Assembly (NCBI GenBank): GCA_949291295.1
Contig: CASEVE010000025.1
Location: forward strand, 1 to 58,970
Length of the DNA: 58,970 nucleotides
Source: an uncultured Olsenella sp.
Lineage (GTDB): Bacteria > Actinomycetota > Coriobacteriia > Coriobacteriales > Atopobiaceae
Reading direction: 5' to 3'
Part shown: one piece after another, positions 27,519 through 37,200 of the stretch
Layout of the letters: each line of letters opens with the position of its first letter
How positions within the stretch are numbered: position 1 is the stretch's first letter
Made by a program: the position numbers and the translations under genes
Notes under the pieces: model-generated
Databases searched by the model: none
The model's input: only the letters and a program-made list of their open reading frames with translations
What the model was told of the DNA's origin: nothing

Positions 27519-29882
27519 CTACGCGAGGTGAGGAAGAATCTTTTCAGAAGCAGCCTCGGTCTTGGGCATAGGACGCGCAATCTGGAAGATCATGCCCGCC
27601 AGCAGCACAAACGCAACCACGGTCCACGCGCTGAAGTTCCCCAGCACAAAGAGCTCCCAGAGCTGGTTGATGATGAGGCCCACGCACCAGGCAAAGACGC
27701 ACTGGTAGCCAATCGCGAACCAGAACCACTTGGGCGAGTCCATCTGGCGACGGATGGTACCAATCGCGGCGAAGCACGGTGCATCAAGCATGTTGAATGC
27801 CACGAACGCGCACATCGCACCTGCGTGCATGACGCCCGCGCCGTCGGTGAACATGGCCGCAAAGGCCTGCCACATGACCGGGTCGCCCTCGGTGGCCTCG
27901 CCCAGGCCGAAGATCGTGCCAAAGGTAGAGACCAGGTTCTCCTTGGCGATAAGGGCGTTGATGGAAGCGGCGGTCGCCTGCCAGCTGTCGGCGCCGAGCG
28001 GCGCGAAGATCCACGCAATGGCGCCGGCCACGATGGCGAGCAGCGAGTAGTCTGCGCTGTACTCGGGCGCGCCCGGCAGCGAGGCGAGGAAGCCGAAGGA
28101 GCCGTCGCCACCCTCCCACGAGGCAAAGCCAAAGCTCGAGAGGAACCACACGATCACGCACGCGGCAAAGATGATCGTCGCAGCCTTCTTGAGGTACGCG
28201 GAGATGCGCTCCCAGACGTGCAGCCACCAGCTCTTGAGCGCGGGAAGGTGGTAGTCGGGCAGCTCCATCACAAACGGCGCGGGCTCACCGGCAAACATGC
28301 GTGTCTTCTTGAGCATGAGCGCAGAGACCACGATGGCGGCAAGGCCGAGGAAGTAGAACATCGGCGCCACCCACCAGGCATCCGCACCGCCCACGAGCAC
28401 GCCCATCACGAGGGCGATGATCGGGGTCTTGGCGCCGCACGGAATCATGGTGGTGAGCATCGCCGTCATGCGACGGTCCTTCTCGTTCTCGATGGTCTTG
28501 GTGGCCATGACGCCGGGAACGCCGCAGCCGGACGAGATGAGAAACGGGATGAAGCTCTTGCCCGAGAGGCCAAAGCGGCGGAACAGGCGATCCATGACAA
28601 AGGCCACGCGGCTCATGTAGCCGCAGTCCTCGAGAAACGCGAGCATCATGAACAGCACGAGCATCTGCGGGATGAAGCCCAGGACCGAGCCCACGCCGCC
28701 CACGATGCCGTCGAGCACGAGCGAGCTCACCATGTCAGAGGCGCCCGCTGCGGTGAGCCAGCCCTCGACCACCGCAGGGATAGATGGGATCGCCATGCCG
28801 AAGAGCTCCCAGCCCTCGCCGAAGACCTCGTCGTTGGCCCAGACGGTTCCCCAGTCGCCCACCGTGGAGACCGCGATGTAGTACACGACGAACATCACGG
28901 CCACAAAGATCGGCAGGCCGAGCACGCGACTGGTCACCACGCGGTCGATCTTCTCGGACATGCTGAGCTTCTTGGGCGCCTTCTTGACGCAGGCGGCCAT
29001 GACCTCGCCGATCCAGTCGTAGCGGTCCGAGGTGATGATGGACTCAGCGTCGTCGTCACGGGACGTCTCGACCGTCTTGATGATCTTCTCGGCCTGCCCC
29101 AGCTGGGCACCGCTGAGGTGCAGGGCCTTAACGGCCTCGGCGTCGCGCTCGAAGACCTTGATCGAGTACCAGCGCACGAGGTTGGCGTCGCAGCTGCCGG
29201 AGATGATGCCCGCAATCTGCGCGAGTGCGTCCTCCACCTCGGGCGAGAAGCACCGCGCACCCGTCGGCGCCTTGTCCGCCTTGCCAGCGGCCACAGCCTT
29301 CTTAACCAGCGCGTCGAGGTTGGTGTTGCGCAGCGCGGAGACCTCCACAACCGGCACGCCCAGGCGCTTGGAGAGCGCGGCCGTGTCGATGACGTCCCCA
29401 CGGTCCTTGAGCAAGTCGCACATGTTGAGGCCTACGACCACGGGACGCCCGGCCTCGATGAGCTGCGTCGTGAGGTAGAGGTTGCGCTCCAAGTTGGTCA
29501 CGTCCACGAGGTTGATCACGGCGTCGGGGCGCTCGCCCACGATGTAGTCGCGCGAGACGACCTCCTCGGGCGTGTACGGCGAGAGCGAGTAGATACCGGG
29601 CAGGTCAACAAAGGTGACGGAACGGTCCGCGCGCCAGGTTGCCTGCTTCTTCTCCACGGTGACGCCGGGCCAGTTGCCCACGTACCCGTTTGAGCCCGTG
29701 AGCTCGTTGAACAGCGTGGTCTTGCCGCAGTTTGGGTTGCCTGCGAGACCCCTTCCTCTCTGAGTTAGATAAATGCTACTCTTCTGGTAACAATTGTTAG
29801 ATATCGTTAACTCATAGACCGAGAAAAACGGCCGCTTCCGGCCGTGTCCTACGCAAGGCTCTTCTCGACCCGCGCTACTCAC
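27519..29882 (-). CDS. feoB: Ferrous iron transporter FeoB (start uncertain)
   Basis: Full-length FeoB that imports Fe(II). N-terminal G domain: G1 GNPNCGKTTLFN, G2 GVTVEKK, G3 DLPGIYS, G4 NMCD; then two Gate regions with the SGCGVPGVMATKTIENE and GAKTPI segments, about eight to ten membrane helices. The frame opens at GTG 29882, overlapping the feoA stop, but the first ~42 codons are not FeoB-like and include a terminator hairpin. The family normally begins M-x(3-5)-LAGNPNCG; here LAGNPNC is preceded by RGRG, encoded by a ribosome site (GAGAGGAAGGGG) with no start codon after it. So the real start may have been lost (small deletion) or is non-standard. Downstream part intact. Confidence 0.88.
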   Translation of the reverse strand: MSSAGREEPCVGHGRKRPFFSVYELTISNNCYQKSSIYLTQRGRGLAGNPNCGKTTLFNELTGSNGYVGNWPGVTVEKKQATWRADRSVTFVDLPGIYSLSPYTPEEVVSRDYIVGERPDAVINLVDVTNLERNLYLTTQLIEAGRPVVVGLNMCDLLKDRGDVIDTAALSKRLGVPVVEVSALRNTNLDALVKKAVAAGKADKAPTGARCFSPEVEDALAQIAGIISGSCDANLVRWYSIKVFERDAEAVKALHLSGAQLGQAEKIIKTVETSRDDDAESIITSDRYDWIGEVMAACVKKAPKKLSMSEKIDRVVTSRVLGLPIFVAVMFVVYYIAVSTVGDWGTVWANDEVFGEGWELFGMAIPSIPAVVEGWLTAAGASDMVSSLVLDGIVGGVGSVLGFIPQMLVLFMMLAFLEDCGYMSRVAFVMDRLFRRFGLSGKSFIPFLISSGCGVPGVMATKTIENEKDRRMTAMLTTMIPCGAKTPIIALVMGVLVGGADAWWVAPMFYFLGLAAIVVSALMLKKTRMFAGEPAPFVMELPDYHLPALKSWWLHVWERISAYLKKAATIIFAACVIVWFLSSFGFASWEGGDGSFGFLASLPGAPEYSADYSLLAIVAGAIAWIFAPLGADSWQATAASINALIAKENLVSTFGTIFGLGEATEGDPVMWQAFAAMFTDGAGVMHAGAMCAFVAFNMLDAPCFAAIGTIRRQMDSPKWFWFAIGYQCVFAWCVGLIINQLWELFVLGNFSAWTVVAFVLLAGMIFQIARPMPKTEAASEKILPHLA
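29756..29816 (-). promoter_or_regulatory. AT-rich GTTAAC-rich leader before feoB, possible iron-regulator site
   Basis: A short AT-rich stretch between a terminator and feoB. It holds GAGTTAACGATATCTAAC and CTAACTC words similar to the feoA1 leader. TTGTTA ... TATCTA with a 16-bp spacer could be a weak promoter. Metal-dependent DtxR-type repressors bind related TTAGGTTA-like palindromes, so iron control is likely, but this is inference. Confidence 0.4.
29824..29845 (-). terminator. Terminator between feoA2 and feoB
   Basis: A 7-bp GC stem with CTTC-type tetraloop (29828-29845), followed on the minus strand by five U. It falls inside the open 5' extension of feoB, which argues that the extension is not translated and that feoB has its own signal or relies on read-through. 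Confidence 0.7.
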
Positions 29883-30114
29883 CCTGGGTTACGTTGTCGA
29901 CCTCAATCGACGCCGCCTCGTCCTTGCGGATGGAAAGCTCGTAGCCGCGCACCGAAAGCTCAAGAGGGTCACCGAGCGGAGCGACCTTGCGCACGTAAAC
30001 GCGCGTTCCCTTGGTAAGCCCCATATCCATGATGCGACGCTTGAGGGCGCCGGAGCCCGTGAGCCTGGCCACCGTGCAGCTCTCCCCCACCTTTACGTCC
30101 TTAAGTGTTCCCAT
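29875..30114 (-). CDS. feoA: FeoA domain protein (second copy)
   Basis: A 79-residue SH3-like FeoA protein that assists FeoB. Seen: LKDVKVGESCTVARLTGSG, RRIMDMGLTKGTRVYVRKVAPLGDPLELSVRGYELSIRKDEA, all typical. Start MGTLKDV at 30114, preceded by AAAGGAAGGGT. It lies 49 bp after the first feoA stop; a 29-bp perfect palindrome sits between them. Confidence 0.92.
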   Translation of the reverse strand: MGTLKDVKVGESCTVARLTGSGALKRRIMDMGLTKGTRVYVRKVAPLGDPLELSVRGYELSIRKDEAASIEVDNVTQGE

Positions 30115-30133
30115 ACCCTTCCTTTCTTCCCGA

Positions 30134-30162
30134 TGAGACAAAGGGACAGTCCCTTTGTCTCA
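30134..30162. repeat. Perfect 29-bp palindrome between the two feoA genes
   Basis: TGAGACAAAGGGAC, one A, then the exact complement GTCCCTTTGTCTCA: 14-bp arms with no mismatch. No U run directly follows on the minus strand. It may be a mobile short repeat of the REP type or an mRNA hairpin separating the two feoA cistrons. Confidence 0.8.
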
Positions 30163-30163
30163 T

Positions 30164-30397
30164 TTAGAGCGTCACGGTGATGCGGTTGGCCATTGAGCGG
30201 TTGAGCGCCAGGCGCGCGCCCTTCACGCTCACGATAACGTCGCCCGCGGCCCGCGAGACAACCTTGACCTCTGATCCCTCAACAAAGCCAAGCTCAGCAA
30301 GATGCTGGCGAAGATCGGCGTCTCCGCGAACTCGCGCCACGCGCGCCACCTCCTGCGGTCCAACCATCGCAAGCGGTAACTGGGCAGCTGACGTCAT
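30164..30397 (-). CDS. feoA: FeoA domain protein (first copy)
   Basis: A 77-residue FeoA protein. Seen: VARVRGDADLRQHLAELGFVEGSEVKVVSRAAGDVIVSVKGARLAL, with the LGF-GS turn typical of the family. Start MTSAAQL at 30397 with TGGAGG 7 nt upstream. First gene of the feoA-feoA-feoB cluster. It differs clearly from the second copy; two FeoA proteins before FeoB is common in this class. Confidence 0.92.
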   Translation of the reverse strand: MTSAAQLPLAMVGPQEVARVARVRGDADLRQHLAELGFVEGSEVKVVSRAAGDVIVSVKGARLALNRSMANRITVTL

Positions 30398-30410
30398 GTC
30401 ACGCCTCCAA

Positions 30411-30467
30411 AAGTTAAGGTTCACTAACTCAACAAGAGTAATATAGGCCTATCTTTTCTGAACGCAA
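30411..30467 (-). promoter_or_regulatory. feo promoter with DtxR-like operator
   Basis: On the minus strand: -35 TTGCGT (30467-30462), 16-bp spacer, -10 TATATT (30445-30440). Downstream of it, 30412-30432, lies an imperfect palindrome reading GAGTTAG-TGAACCTTAAC, close to the DtxR/IdeR iron-box pattern. This suits repression by an iron-bound DtxR-type protein. Confidence 0.6.
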
Positions 30468-30536
30468 CCACCGTTCGCCGAATTAGTTATACATCGGTAA
30501 CTTTTACAGGGCACTCAGGGCAAACTGACCCATCCG

Positions 30537-31481
30537 TCACTTTCTTGCGCGTCTGACGAGAAGCCCTACTGCCCACACAAGCATGAATGCCATGACGGCA
30601 AGCCCAAAGACGCGCGCCCAGCGCTCCACCACAAGTGCGGGAGAATCGCAGGGCTCAAGCGCCTCCGTAAGGGGGGCAACCACCGCCGCCAGCGGCCCGC
30701 TCGCCTCGGCCTCTTCTGCCTCGAAGGCCGCAAGATCATCCGGATCCGTCGTACGCTCAAAGACCACGAGATAACGGTCACGCGTGGTTCCATACGGATG
30801 GCACGTCAGCAGCGTAACCAGGTCTCGACCGGGACGCACCGCAACGGAATCGCCATCGTTGGGGCCCACAACCTTGATCTCAACTGCCCGGTAGACCATC
30901 GTGTCCCAGGCCGTCTTGATCTGAAGAAGATCGCCCTCCTTCACGCTCTCGATGTTTCGGAAGAGTCCGTTTGTGTAGTAGCCGCGATGCGCAGCAAGCA
31001 CCACGTTGGAGCTCTTCTCCCCCAGCGGCGCGGAGGTCCCCGCAACGAGCGTTGCCCCACGTTCGAGGTTCTCGTGCGTAGAGCCCAGGTAGATAGGCAG
31101 ATACACGTCCATCGAGGGAACCGTGAGCGAGCCCACCACGCCGTTGTCCAGCCCCACGTCCGCAAGCTCATCTACGTTGGAGCCAATGCCAAAGGGATCG
31201 TTCACCGTAAGCTCGCCCTCGCGCACCTGCTCGTTATAGGACTGCAGGTACTTATAGGCGGCAGAGTCCTTTGTAGCCGTCCCGCTGCTCTGGGCGTGCG
31301 TCTCGGCGTCCCTAATCACAACCTCCGCCTCATGCTGAGACGCCTCGTTTGCCGCAACGGGAAAGAAGAACAACGCCATGCCAACGAGAAGAACCACAAC
31401 GCCAAGAATGGTGGGCAGCATCCGACGGGCCTTCGTTGATGTAGAAGACGGCTCCGGCGTCGGAGCGAGATGGCTAGCCAC
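30537..31481 (-). CDS. Class C sortase (second)
   Basis: A 314-residue pilin-polymerising transpeptidase. N-terminal membrane helix (TILGVVVLLVGMALFFF), catalytic His in LAAHRGYYTNG, Cys in TLLTCHPYG, Arg in TTRDRYLV, then a C-terminal membrane helix, the class C layout. GTG start at 31481 (MASHLAP) with GAAGGGGCAGGC upstream; it overlaps the first sortase by 8 bp. It joins LPxTG pilin subunits through the lysine of the next subunit. Confidence 0.9.
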   Translation of the reverse strand: MASHLAPTPEPSSTSTKARRMLPTILGVVVLLVGMALFFFPVAANEASQHEAEVVIRDAETHAQSSGTATKDSAAYKYLQSYNEQVREGELTVNDPFGIGSNVDELADVGLDNGVVGSLTVPSMDVYLPIYLGSTHENLERGATLVAGTSAPLGEKSSNVVLAAHRGYYTNGLFRNIESVKEGDLLQIKTAWDTMVYRAVEIKVVGPNDGDSVAVRPGRDLVTLLTCHPYGTTRDRYLVVFERTTDPDDLAAFEAEEAEASGPLAAVVAPLTEALEPCDSPALVVERWARVFGLAVMAFMLVWAVGLLVRRARK

Positions 31482-32529
31482 GCCTGCCCCTTCCCCTTGT
31501 CCTGAGGTCCTTCTCGGGAAGAACCGGCTTTATCCCAACCGCACTGGAAACCGTTCTCGTACGATGCGCCGCAGACGAGGGGGAAACGTTCTCGGCAAAG
31601 TGACGGCCCTTAGGAGCAGGCGGCGGCTCCTCCTCCCTCCCGCGCTTGCGAATCCACGCGATCAGAAGGTAAAGGCCGATAATAGCCGCGGCAAGCGCAA
31701 GGCCGATAAGAACGCTGGGGAGAAGGGCCTTGTCGGGAGGCTCGGAGTAGCCGGTGGGGAAATCGGCCTCGCCCTTGTCGAGCCACTCGGCGGGAACGTC
31801 GCAGCGCTCGGCGTGGACGAGGAGTCGGTGGGAGTTGATGCCGTAGGGTGTGCAGGTGACGAGCGTGCAGAGGTCCCGCCCGCGCTCGATCACGAGGGAA
31901 TCCGTCTCGTCCGGGAGAACGACCTCGACGGAGGTGACCTCGTAGGCGTGATCCTCGCCCAGGACGGAGATGATGAAGTAGTCCCCCACCTCAAGCTGAT
32001 CCAAGTTGTCAAAGATCTTCATGGTGGGAAGGCCAGTGTGTCCGGAAAGGACACAGTGGGAGGACTCGCCGCCGATGGGCAGAGAGGTGCCCTGGAGGTG
32101 GCCGACGCCGTGCTCGAGCGTCGACTCCTCGGTGCCGTGGTAGATGGGCAGCTCAAGGTGAATCTTAGGAATGTTGATGGTGCCCATCACGCCGTCGCCA
32201 GAGAGGTTGAGCGAGACGTTGTAGTCCTCGTCGTTGGGGCGGTCCGCATCCGGATCGAGGGGGTCCGTGACCACGGCGCGACCGTCGAGGAGGTTCTCGT
32301 TGTACTCGTAGGCGCGCTGGCGCTCGGTCTCTAGGGTGAATTCTGAAGCCTCATCTACGGCCTGCCAAGATGCCTCGGATATAAGTCGCTGATTGGCTTG
32401 ATTAATTGTGTCACTGACAAACGGATACGCGATGCAGGCCACCCCGGCGAGAAGTGCGGCAATCGCAACAAGGGCCTTGGTCCAGGACCGTCGCCCCCCC
32501 CTTTTTCCACTCTTCTTGTTAGCCGTCAA
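31474..32529 (-). CDS. Class C sortase (first)
   Basis: A 351-residue class C sortase. N-terminal helix (ALVAIAALLAGVACIAYPF), lid segment with DPLDPDADRP, catalytic His in VLSGHTGLPT, Cys in TLVTCTPYG, Arg in NSHRLLVHA, then a C-terminal helix (LLPSVLIGLALAAAIIGLYL) and a basic tail of about 65 residues that is longer than usual. Two different sortases in one pilus operon may divide the work between adding the tip and building the shaft, or anchoring. Terminator hairpin lies before it, so expression may be lower than the pilin. Confidence 0.9.
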   Translation of the reverse strand: MTANKKSGKRGGRRSWTKALVAIAALLAGVACIAYPFVSDTINQANQRLISEASWQAVDEASEFTLETERQRAYEYNENLLDGRAVVTDPLDPDADRPNDEDYNVSLNLSGDGVMGTINIPKIHLELPIYHGTEESTLEHGVGHLQGTSLPIGGESSHCVLSGHTGLPTMKIFDNLDQLEVGDYFIISVLGEDHAYEVTSVEVVLPDETDSLVIERGRDLCTLVTCTPYGINSHRLLVHAERCDVPAEWLDKGEADFPTGYSEPPDKALLPSVLIGLALAAAIIGLYLLIAWIRKRGREEEPPPAPKGRHFAENVSPSSAAHRTRTVSSAVGIKPVLPEKDLRTRGRGRRG

Positions 32530-32639
32530 TGTATCTCCTTCAAGATGTCTGCAAGCTCAAGAATTCCCTCGTCGGCACTCATGCTCCGAAGAATGCCGAC
32601 AAGGAACCTCTCGACGACAACAGGCTGCTTCGACAACTG

Positions 32640-32669
32640 AAAAGGCCCGGCTCCAGAAGGAGCCGGGCC
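32640..32669 (-). terminator. Attenuating terminator between pilin and sortases
   Basis: A perfect 11-bp stem (GGCCCGGCTCC) with a 4-nt loop at 32644-32669, followed on the minus strand by UUUU. It sits 33 bp after the pilin stop and probably makes pilin more abundant than the sortases. Confidence 0.8.
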
Positions 32670-32702
32670 ACTCGTCCTAAAACGGACGAGACTCAATCGC
32701 TC

Positions 32703-34094
32703 TTAGTTCTCCTTACGGGAACGAACGATGAAAGCAGCAGCGCCAGCGACGAGCACGACGCCAGCGGCGGTAAGGGCAACGGTGCCCATGCCACCGGTGG
32801 TCGGGAGCTCAAGACCCTGGTCCTTGCCGGACTTGGTGTTCTCAACCGTGATGGCGGAAGCCTGGTCCTCAACATCAAGAGCAACAACGGTAGCAGGCTG
32901 CGTCAGACCATCCATCTTCTGGTAACCAGAGGGTGCGCTGACCTCCTCAAAGTAAACCTGCTCACCAATCTTCAGGAGGACATCGATGTCAGCGTCGTCA
33001 GTCCAAGCGAAGCCGTCCTCACCAGTGGTGATAATGACATCATCACCGTTGACATCGGTAATGGCAGCGCCATCGGCATCAACGAGCTTGAAAACGGCGC
33101 CGGGGAGAGCGGCATCGTTCTCGTCAACCTTGTACACGCCGGCGTGACCGAACGGGGTCTCGACATCGTCCTTACCACCAGTGGAGGTGGAGGCGTTGTT
33201 GACGACGCCAGCCTCGACCGTGTTGTGCAGGCAGACGGTCGCGGTGTAGACGGCAACGTAAGTCGTGTCGGCCTTAACGGTCTCGAGGAACGCGGGAGTA
33301 AAGGCAAGCGTGAAGCCGTGCTTTCCCTCGGCGGGGGTCAGGGTATAGTTGCTGGAATCGACAACATCGCCGTTCTCATCGGTGACGTGGACGGAAAGGG
33401 AGCTCTCAACGAGCTCGGCACCAGTCATCACATCGGTAACCGTGAAGTCCTTCAGGCCCTGACCGATGTTGAAGGAGATGGTGTACTTGAGGGTCTCGCC
33501 GGGCTTGGCGGAAGCGACAGGGTTGCCATCAGGGTCGGTCACGGTCTTGGTGACGGTGGTGGAGGTCACCTTAGCAGGAACCGAGATGGGATCGATGGTC
33601 CAGTCAGTCGTACCTTCGACGGCCTTCGGCTCCAGCGAGACGATAACCTTCTGATAAACGTAGTCTTCGGCGCCCTCGGCAGGGGTAATACGAACATAGT
33701 AAAGACCAGCGGGAAGCTGCTCAGAGGTCACGGAATCCGCACCCTCGGCAACAGTCTGAGTGTCAGCAATCGTCGGAGACGCAATCATGGCGTTGACGAG
33801 CGTGTCAGCGTCAGCAGCCGTGCCGTTGCTGTCGATGTACTTCTTGGCAGCGCCCTCACTGAAGTTAGCGCTCGGCTTGTAGAAGGTCTCGTTGTTGTCG
33901 TCGACGTCAATAGAGGCGACCAGGATGAACTCGACCTTGTCGTTGGGCTGAAGGTCCTCGATGCTAATCGTCGAGGTGCTCTCAGCACCTACCCACTCTG
34001 CGGCCTGGGCCGCACCCGGGACGATGGCGAGGGCGGCAACGAGCGCGACGAAAGCGACGAGAAGCCTCCCCAGCCTGTTCTTGATGTGAGCCAT
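32703..34094 (-). CDS. Pilus backbone pilin, SpaA/FctA type, LPTTG anchored
   Basis: A 463-residue precursor. Signal peptide (LLVAFVALVAALAIVPGAAQA). Pilin-like motif VYQKVIVSLEPK, whose last Lys would be the polymer link. A Cna-B type domain has the E-box YFEEVSAPSGY. The C-terminus is LPTTGGMG, a hydrophobic helix and RSRKEN, a sortase sorting signal. Isopeptide-forming D1/D2 domains are likely. Start MAHIKNRLG at 34094 follows GAAAGGAGAAAAC. Middle gene of the pilus operon; substrate of the two sortases. Confidence 0.9.
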   Translation of the reverse strand: MAHIKNRLGRLLVAFVALVAALAIVPGAAQAAEWVGAESTSTISIEDLQPNDKVEFILVASIDVDDNNETFYKPSANFSEGAAKKYIDSNGTAADADTLVNAMIASPTIADTQTVAEGADSVTSEQLPAGLYYVRITPAEGAEDYVYQKVIVSLEPKAVEGTTDWTIDPISVPAKVTSTTVTKTVTDPDGNPVASAKPGETLKYTISFNIGQGLKDFTVTDVMTGAELVESSLSVHVTDENGDVVDSSNYTLTPAEGKHGFTLAFTPAFLETVKADTTYVAVYTATVCLHNTVEAGVVNNASTSTGGKDDVETPFGHAGVYKVDENDAALPGAVFKLVDADGAAITDVNGDDVIITTGEDGFAWTDDADIDVLLKIGEQVYFEEVSAPSGYQKMDGLTQPATVVALDVEDQASAITVENTKSGKDQGLELPTTGGMGTVALTAAGVVLVAGAAAFIVRSRKEN

Positions 34095-34209
34095 TTGTTT
34101 TCTCCTTTCACCAGCACTATGCCGGCATTGCCCACAAACCAACACTTACTTACTTACTGACTTATCAACACCGCTCGAGTCTCCTCGAACGAGAGTTGCC
34201 TTTACGGCC

Positions 34210-37200
34210 TTAGATCTCGGAGTTCATGCGCTTGCGTGCGAGGTATGCACCGCTAAGAGCAATGGCAGTGACACCAGTCGCAGTGACGACGATGGTCCCC
34301 GCAGATCCGGAGCTTGGGAGATCGGGATTGGGCTTATTGCCCACGGAGAACTCGAAGTTGCCCTGATCGTTGGGCGCGGTGGAATCGGAGACTATCGGAT
34401 CCCCCTCTTCGACCGGAACCGTGAAGGTCGCCGTACCGCCCTCAATCTTCACCGTGACAGTCTTGTCGAGGAGCTGGTAGCCGGACGGGACTCGAGTCTC
34501 CCTAAGGAAGTAGTCTCCCTCAGCGAGGTCCGAGATAATCGCGTGCCCGTTCTCGCCTGTCTTCACCTTTGCCACCTCAACGGTGCAGCTTGAGTCGCTG
34601 TAGAGCGTGAACTCCGCGCCGGAGAGCGGCTCATTTGTGTTCACAACGGGGTTGCCCTGGTCGTCCTTCTTGATGGTGCCATCCTCATTCAGGACGAACT
34701 CGCCCTTGAAGATGTCGAGGCCATAGGTCTTGCTGTAGGAGTTCTCAAAACCAATGGTCATGAGGGGTTCTTCACCGCCGCAATCGCAGTTATTCGCCTT
34801 GATGGTCACGGACTCAGGCTGTTGAGACCAGTTGTCGTTGCCCGCATCCCACGCGAATTTGCTCATGGTGACTTGAATCTTACCTTCGGCGTCGTAGCTT
34901 ACGGCAAGCTCAACGCGATAACGATTCTGGTCGAACGTAACGTTGTCGGAAGAAATCTCGGTATAGCCTGCGTGGAGGTTCGAGTCATCCTCGGCATACT
35001 CGTAGACATAGGTCTTCCCAACGTCGCAGCGCGTGAAGCGAATCTGGTTGCCCATGCGGATGGTGCTAGCGGTGTCTTCGGCCGCTTCAGTGGGGTTGGT
35101 ATAGGTGTAGACACCGTTAACTGGGTCCAGCCCCGCCTTCTCAGCGGCCTGCTGTGCGGTCACCTCAATACGATCCTCGCCTGTAGCACCGTTATCCCAG
35201 CTCTTAGGCTTAACGGTGAAATCGAACATCTCGGCGTCAAGCTCACGCCCATTCATGGTCTTAGTGACCTCGAGGACGTCGGTAATCGTAAGGGACTCAG
35301 CCTGGATGACGGGATGATCGTAGTAGACCTCGTCAGTCGTTCCGTCTACGTCGTACTGGACATAGGCGCTGCGGTTGGACCGGAAGCCGGACTTGCCCGA
35401 AGAGGTCGTGTTGTCAGGAAGGTCCGTATCCGGATCGCCGATGGAGTTGCCGTAACCGTTGCCACCAGCAGTAACGTTGGCCTCATATGCGGCGTATGCA
35501 GCATCGGTGGGAACGACATCAAAGCGCATGTCGTAAGTCCAGCCGTCCTGAAGTTCGTAGCTGTCGGGGAAGACCGCCATGGTCGTTCCGGTGGTGTTCT
35601 GATCGCCAGTTGCGGCGGGCTTGTAGTAGAAGTCCACGCTAGCCGGATATGAGTTGCTAGGCGCCTCGTATGAAGATCCGGCAGTAATTGTCACCGAATT
35701 ACCCTCACCCTGAGCCGGGGTGATGGTCATCGTGATGCCGCCGGTTACGCGATGAAAGCCTGCAAGGGATTCATCTCCAGTAACGGCATTCTCCTCATAT
35801 GTAACCTTAGTCGTGTCAATCTTCGCGTATGCGGAGAGCTCATCAACTATGGAGACCTTACTGATAGAGGCGCCGGTGGTTATCTCTTCGTAGATCTCAT
35901 CGAAGACCTGCTCAAGCTCGTCGGCATTGTTGGCGGTCTTGTAGTAGTCGCCTTGGGGATTTCCGTTCCAAGTGACCTCGAAACTCCCACCAACATATTC
36001 TTGAGGCCAAAAACCTTCAAGGTGGCCATTCTCACCCTCTGCAGTAGCGTTGGGATAATTGCTAGAGACAGCGTTCATATATGCGTTGAAATCACTGGAC
36101 GTATCGCTTGGATTCGCTCCGCTTACGGAAGCAATAGCGTAAATCGTAGTGTTGTTCTGCTTCAGCCTATTGGCCTCGTTGACCGCTTCAGCAGCGATGC
36201 CGCCCTCGAAGTCGCTGATACCGGCGCCCGCGGGAACGCCGTCAGTAAAGAAGATTACGATTCTCTTCGCACCTTCCCGTGATTCATTGAGGGCACTGGA
36301 AGCAGCTACGAAGCCCTGATCGGGATACGTGTTGCCATCCGGGTCCAGACTGTTTACTACCCGCTTCAGCGAAGCCACATTAGTATTAGTAACCTCAATC
36401 AACCGCTGATCTATCGCAGCCGTATCGTTGAAACTGACGATGGCAATGCGATGCTTCTGCGCTCCATCACTCAGGGCATTATTCGCCTCTAGGGTCCTGT
36501 CGATGAAGTTGTTAACGTTTTCCTGCAGGACTTCCATGCGAGAGTCGCTATACCAGCCCCCAGAAAAGTCGTCTGACATCGAACTAGACTCGTCGAGCAC
36601 GAGGACAATATCGAGAGGCACATAGCTACTCGTCGTCTCCTTAGTGGACTTACCCACCACATCAAGCGAGAGCGTATAGCTGCCGTCGCCGTTGTCACGA
36701 ATCCGCTTGTTCGCCTCAGGGGCAAACTTCTCGTAGGCGTTGGTGAACACGACCGCGCCGGAGCCGCGGTCTTGAAGGGTAACCTCAGCCGAGGTTCCAT
36801 CAGCAGCCGCACCGCTGTTTACGGACACAGTGCTGCCGTCCGACACGTAGCCTGCGAGATCGCCTGCACTCTCCGTAACGGTCACCGTCTTGTTGCCGTT
36901 CGCAGTGATTCCATCGACAGTTGTATAGCCTGTCGCATACCACGAGCCGTCGGAACGCTGGTTGAAGCTGTTAAGGGTCACTGTCTTCCCGTCCACGTTC
37001 ACGGTGACCGTATAGTCGTTTAGCGCATTGGCGTCATCAGCGGCAACACCAGTGACAACCTTCGTGATAGTGAGGTTAGCCTGGCCCTGCTGCGCAGGCA
37101 GAAGCTCCGTCGTAAAGCGCACGTTGTCGAGGAGGTTTCCGACGGTGTCATTTCCACTTGCGGTATTACCCGCAACGAAGAAGAACCTCGTGAGATACTG

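Noticed and set aside
27384..29693. 769-codon open frame antisense to feoB
   Set aside because: Shadow of GC-rich third positions; rich in His, Arg, Gly and Ala with no domain; the opposite strand is clearly feoB.
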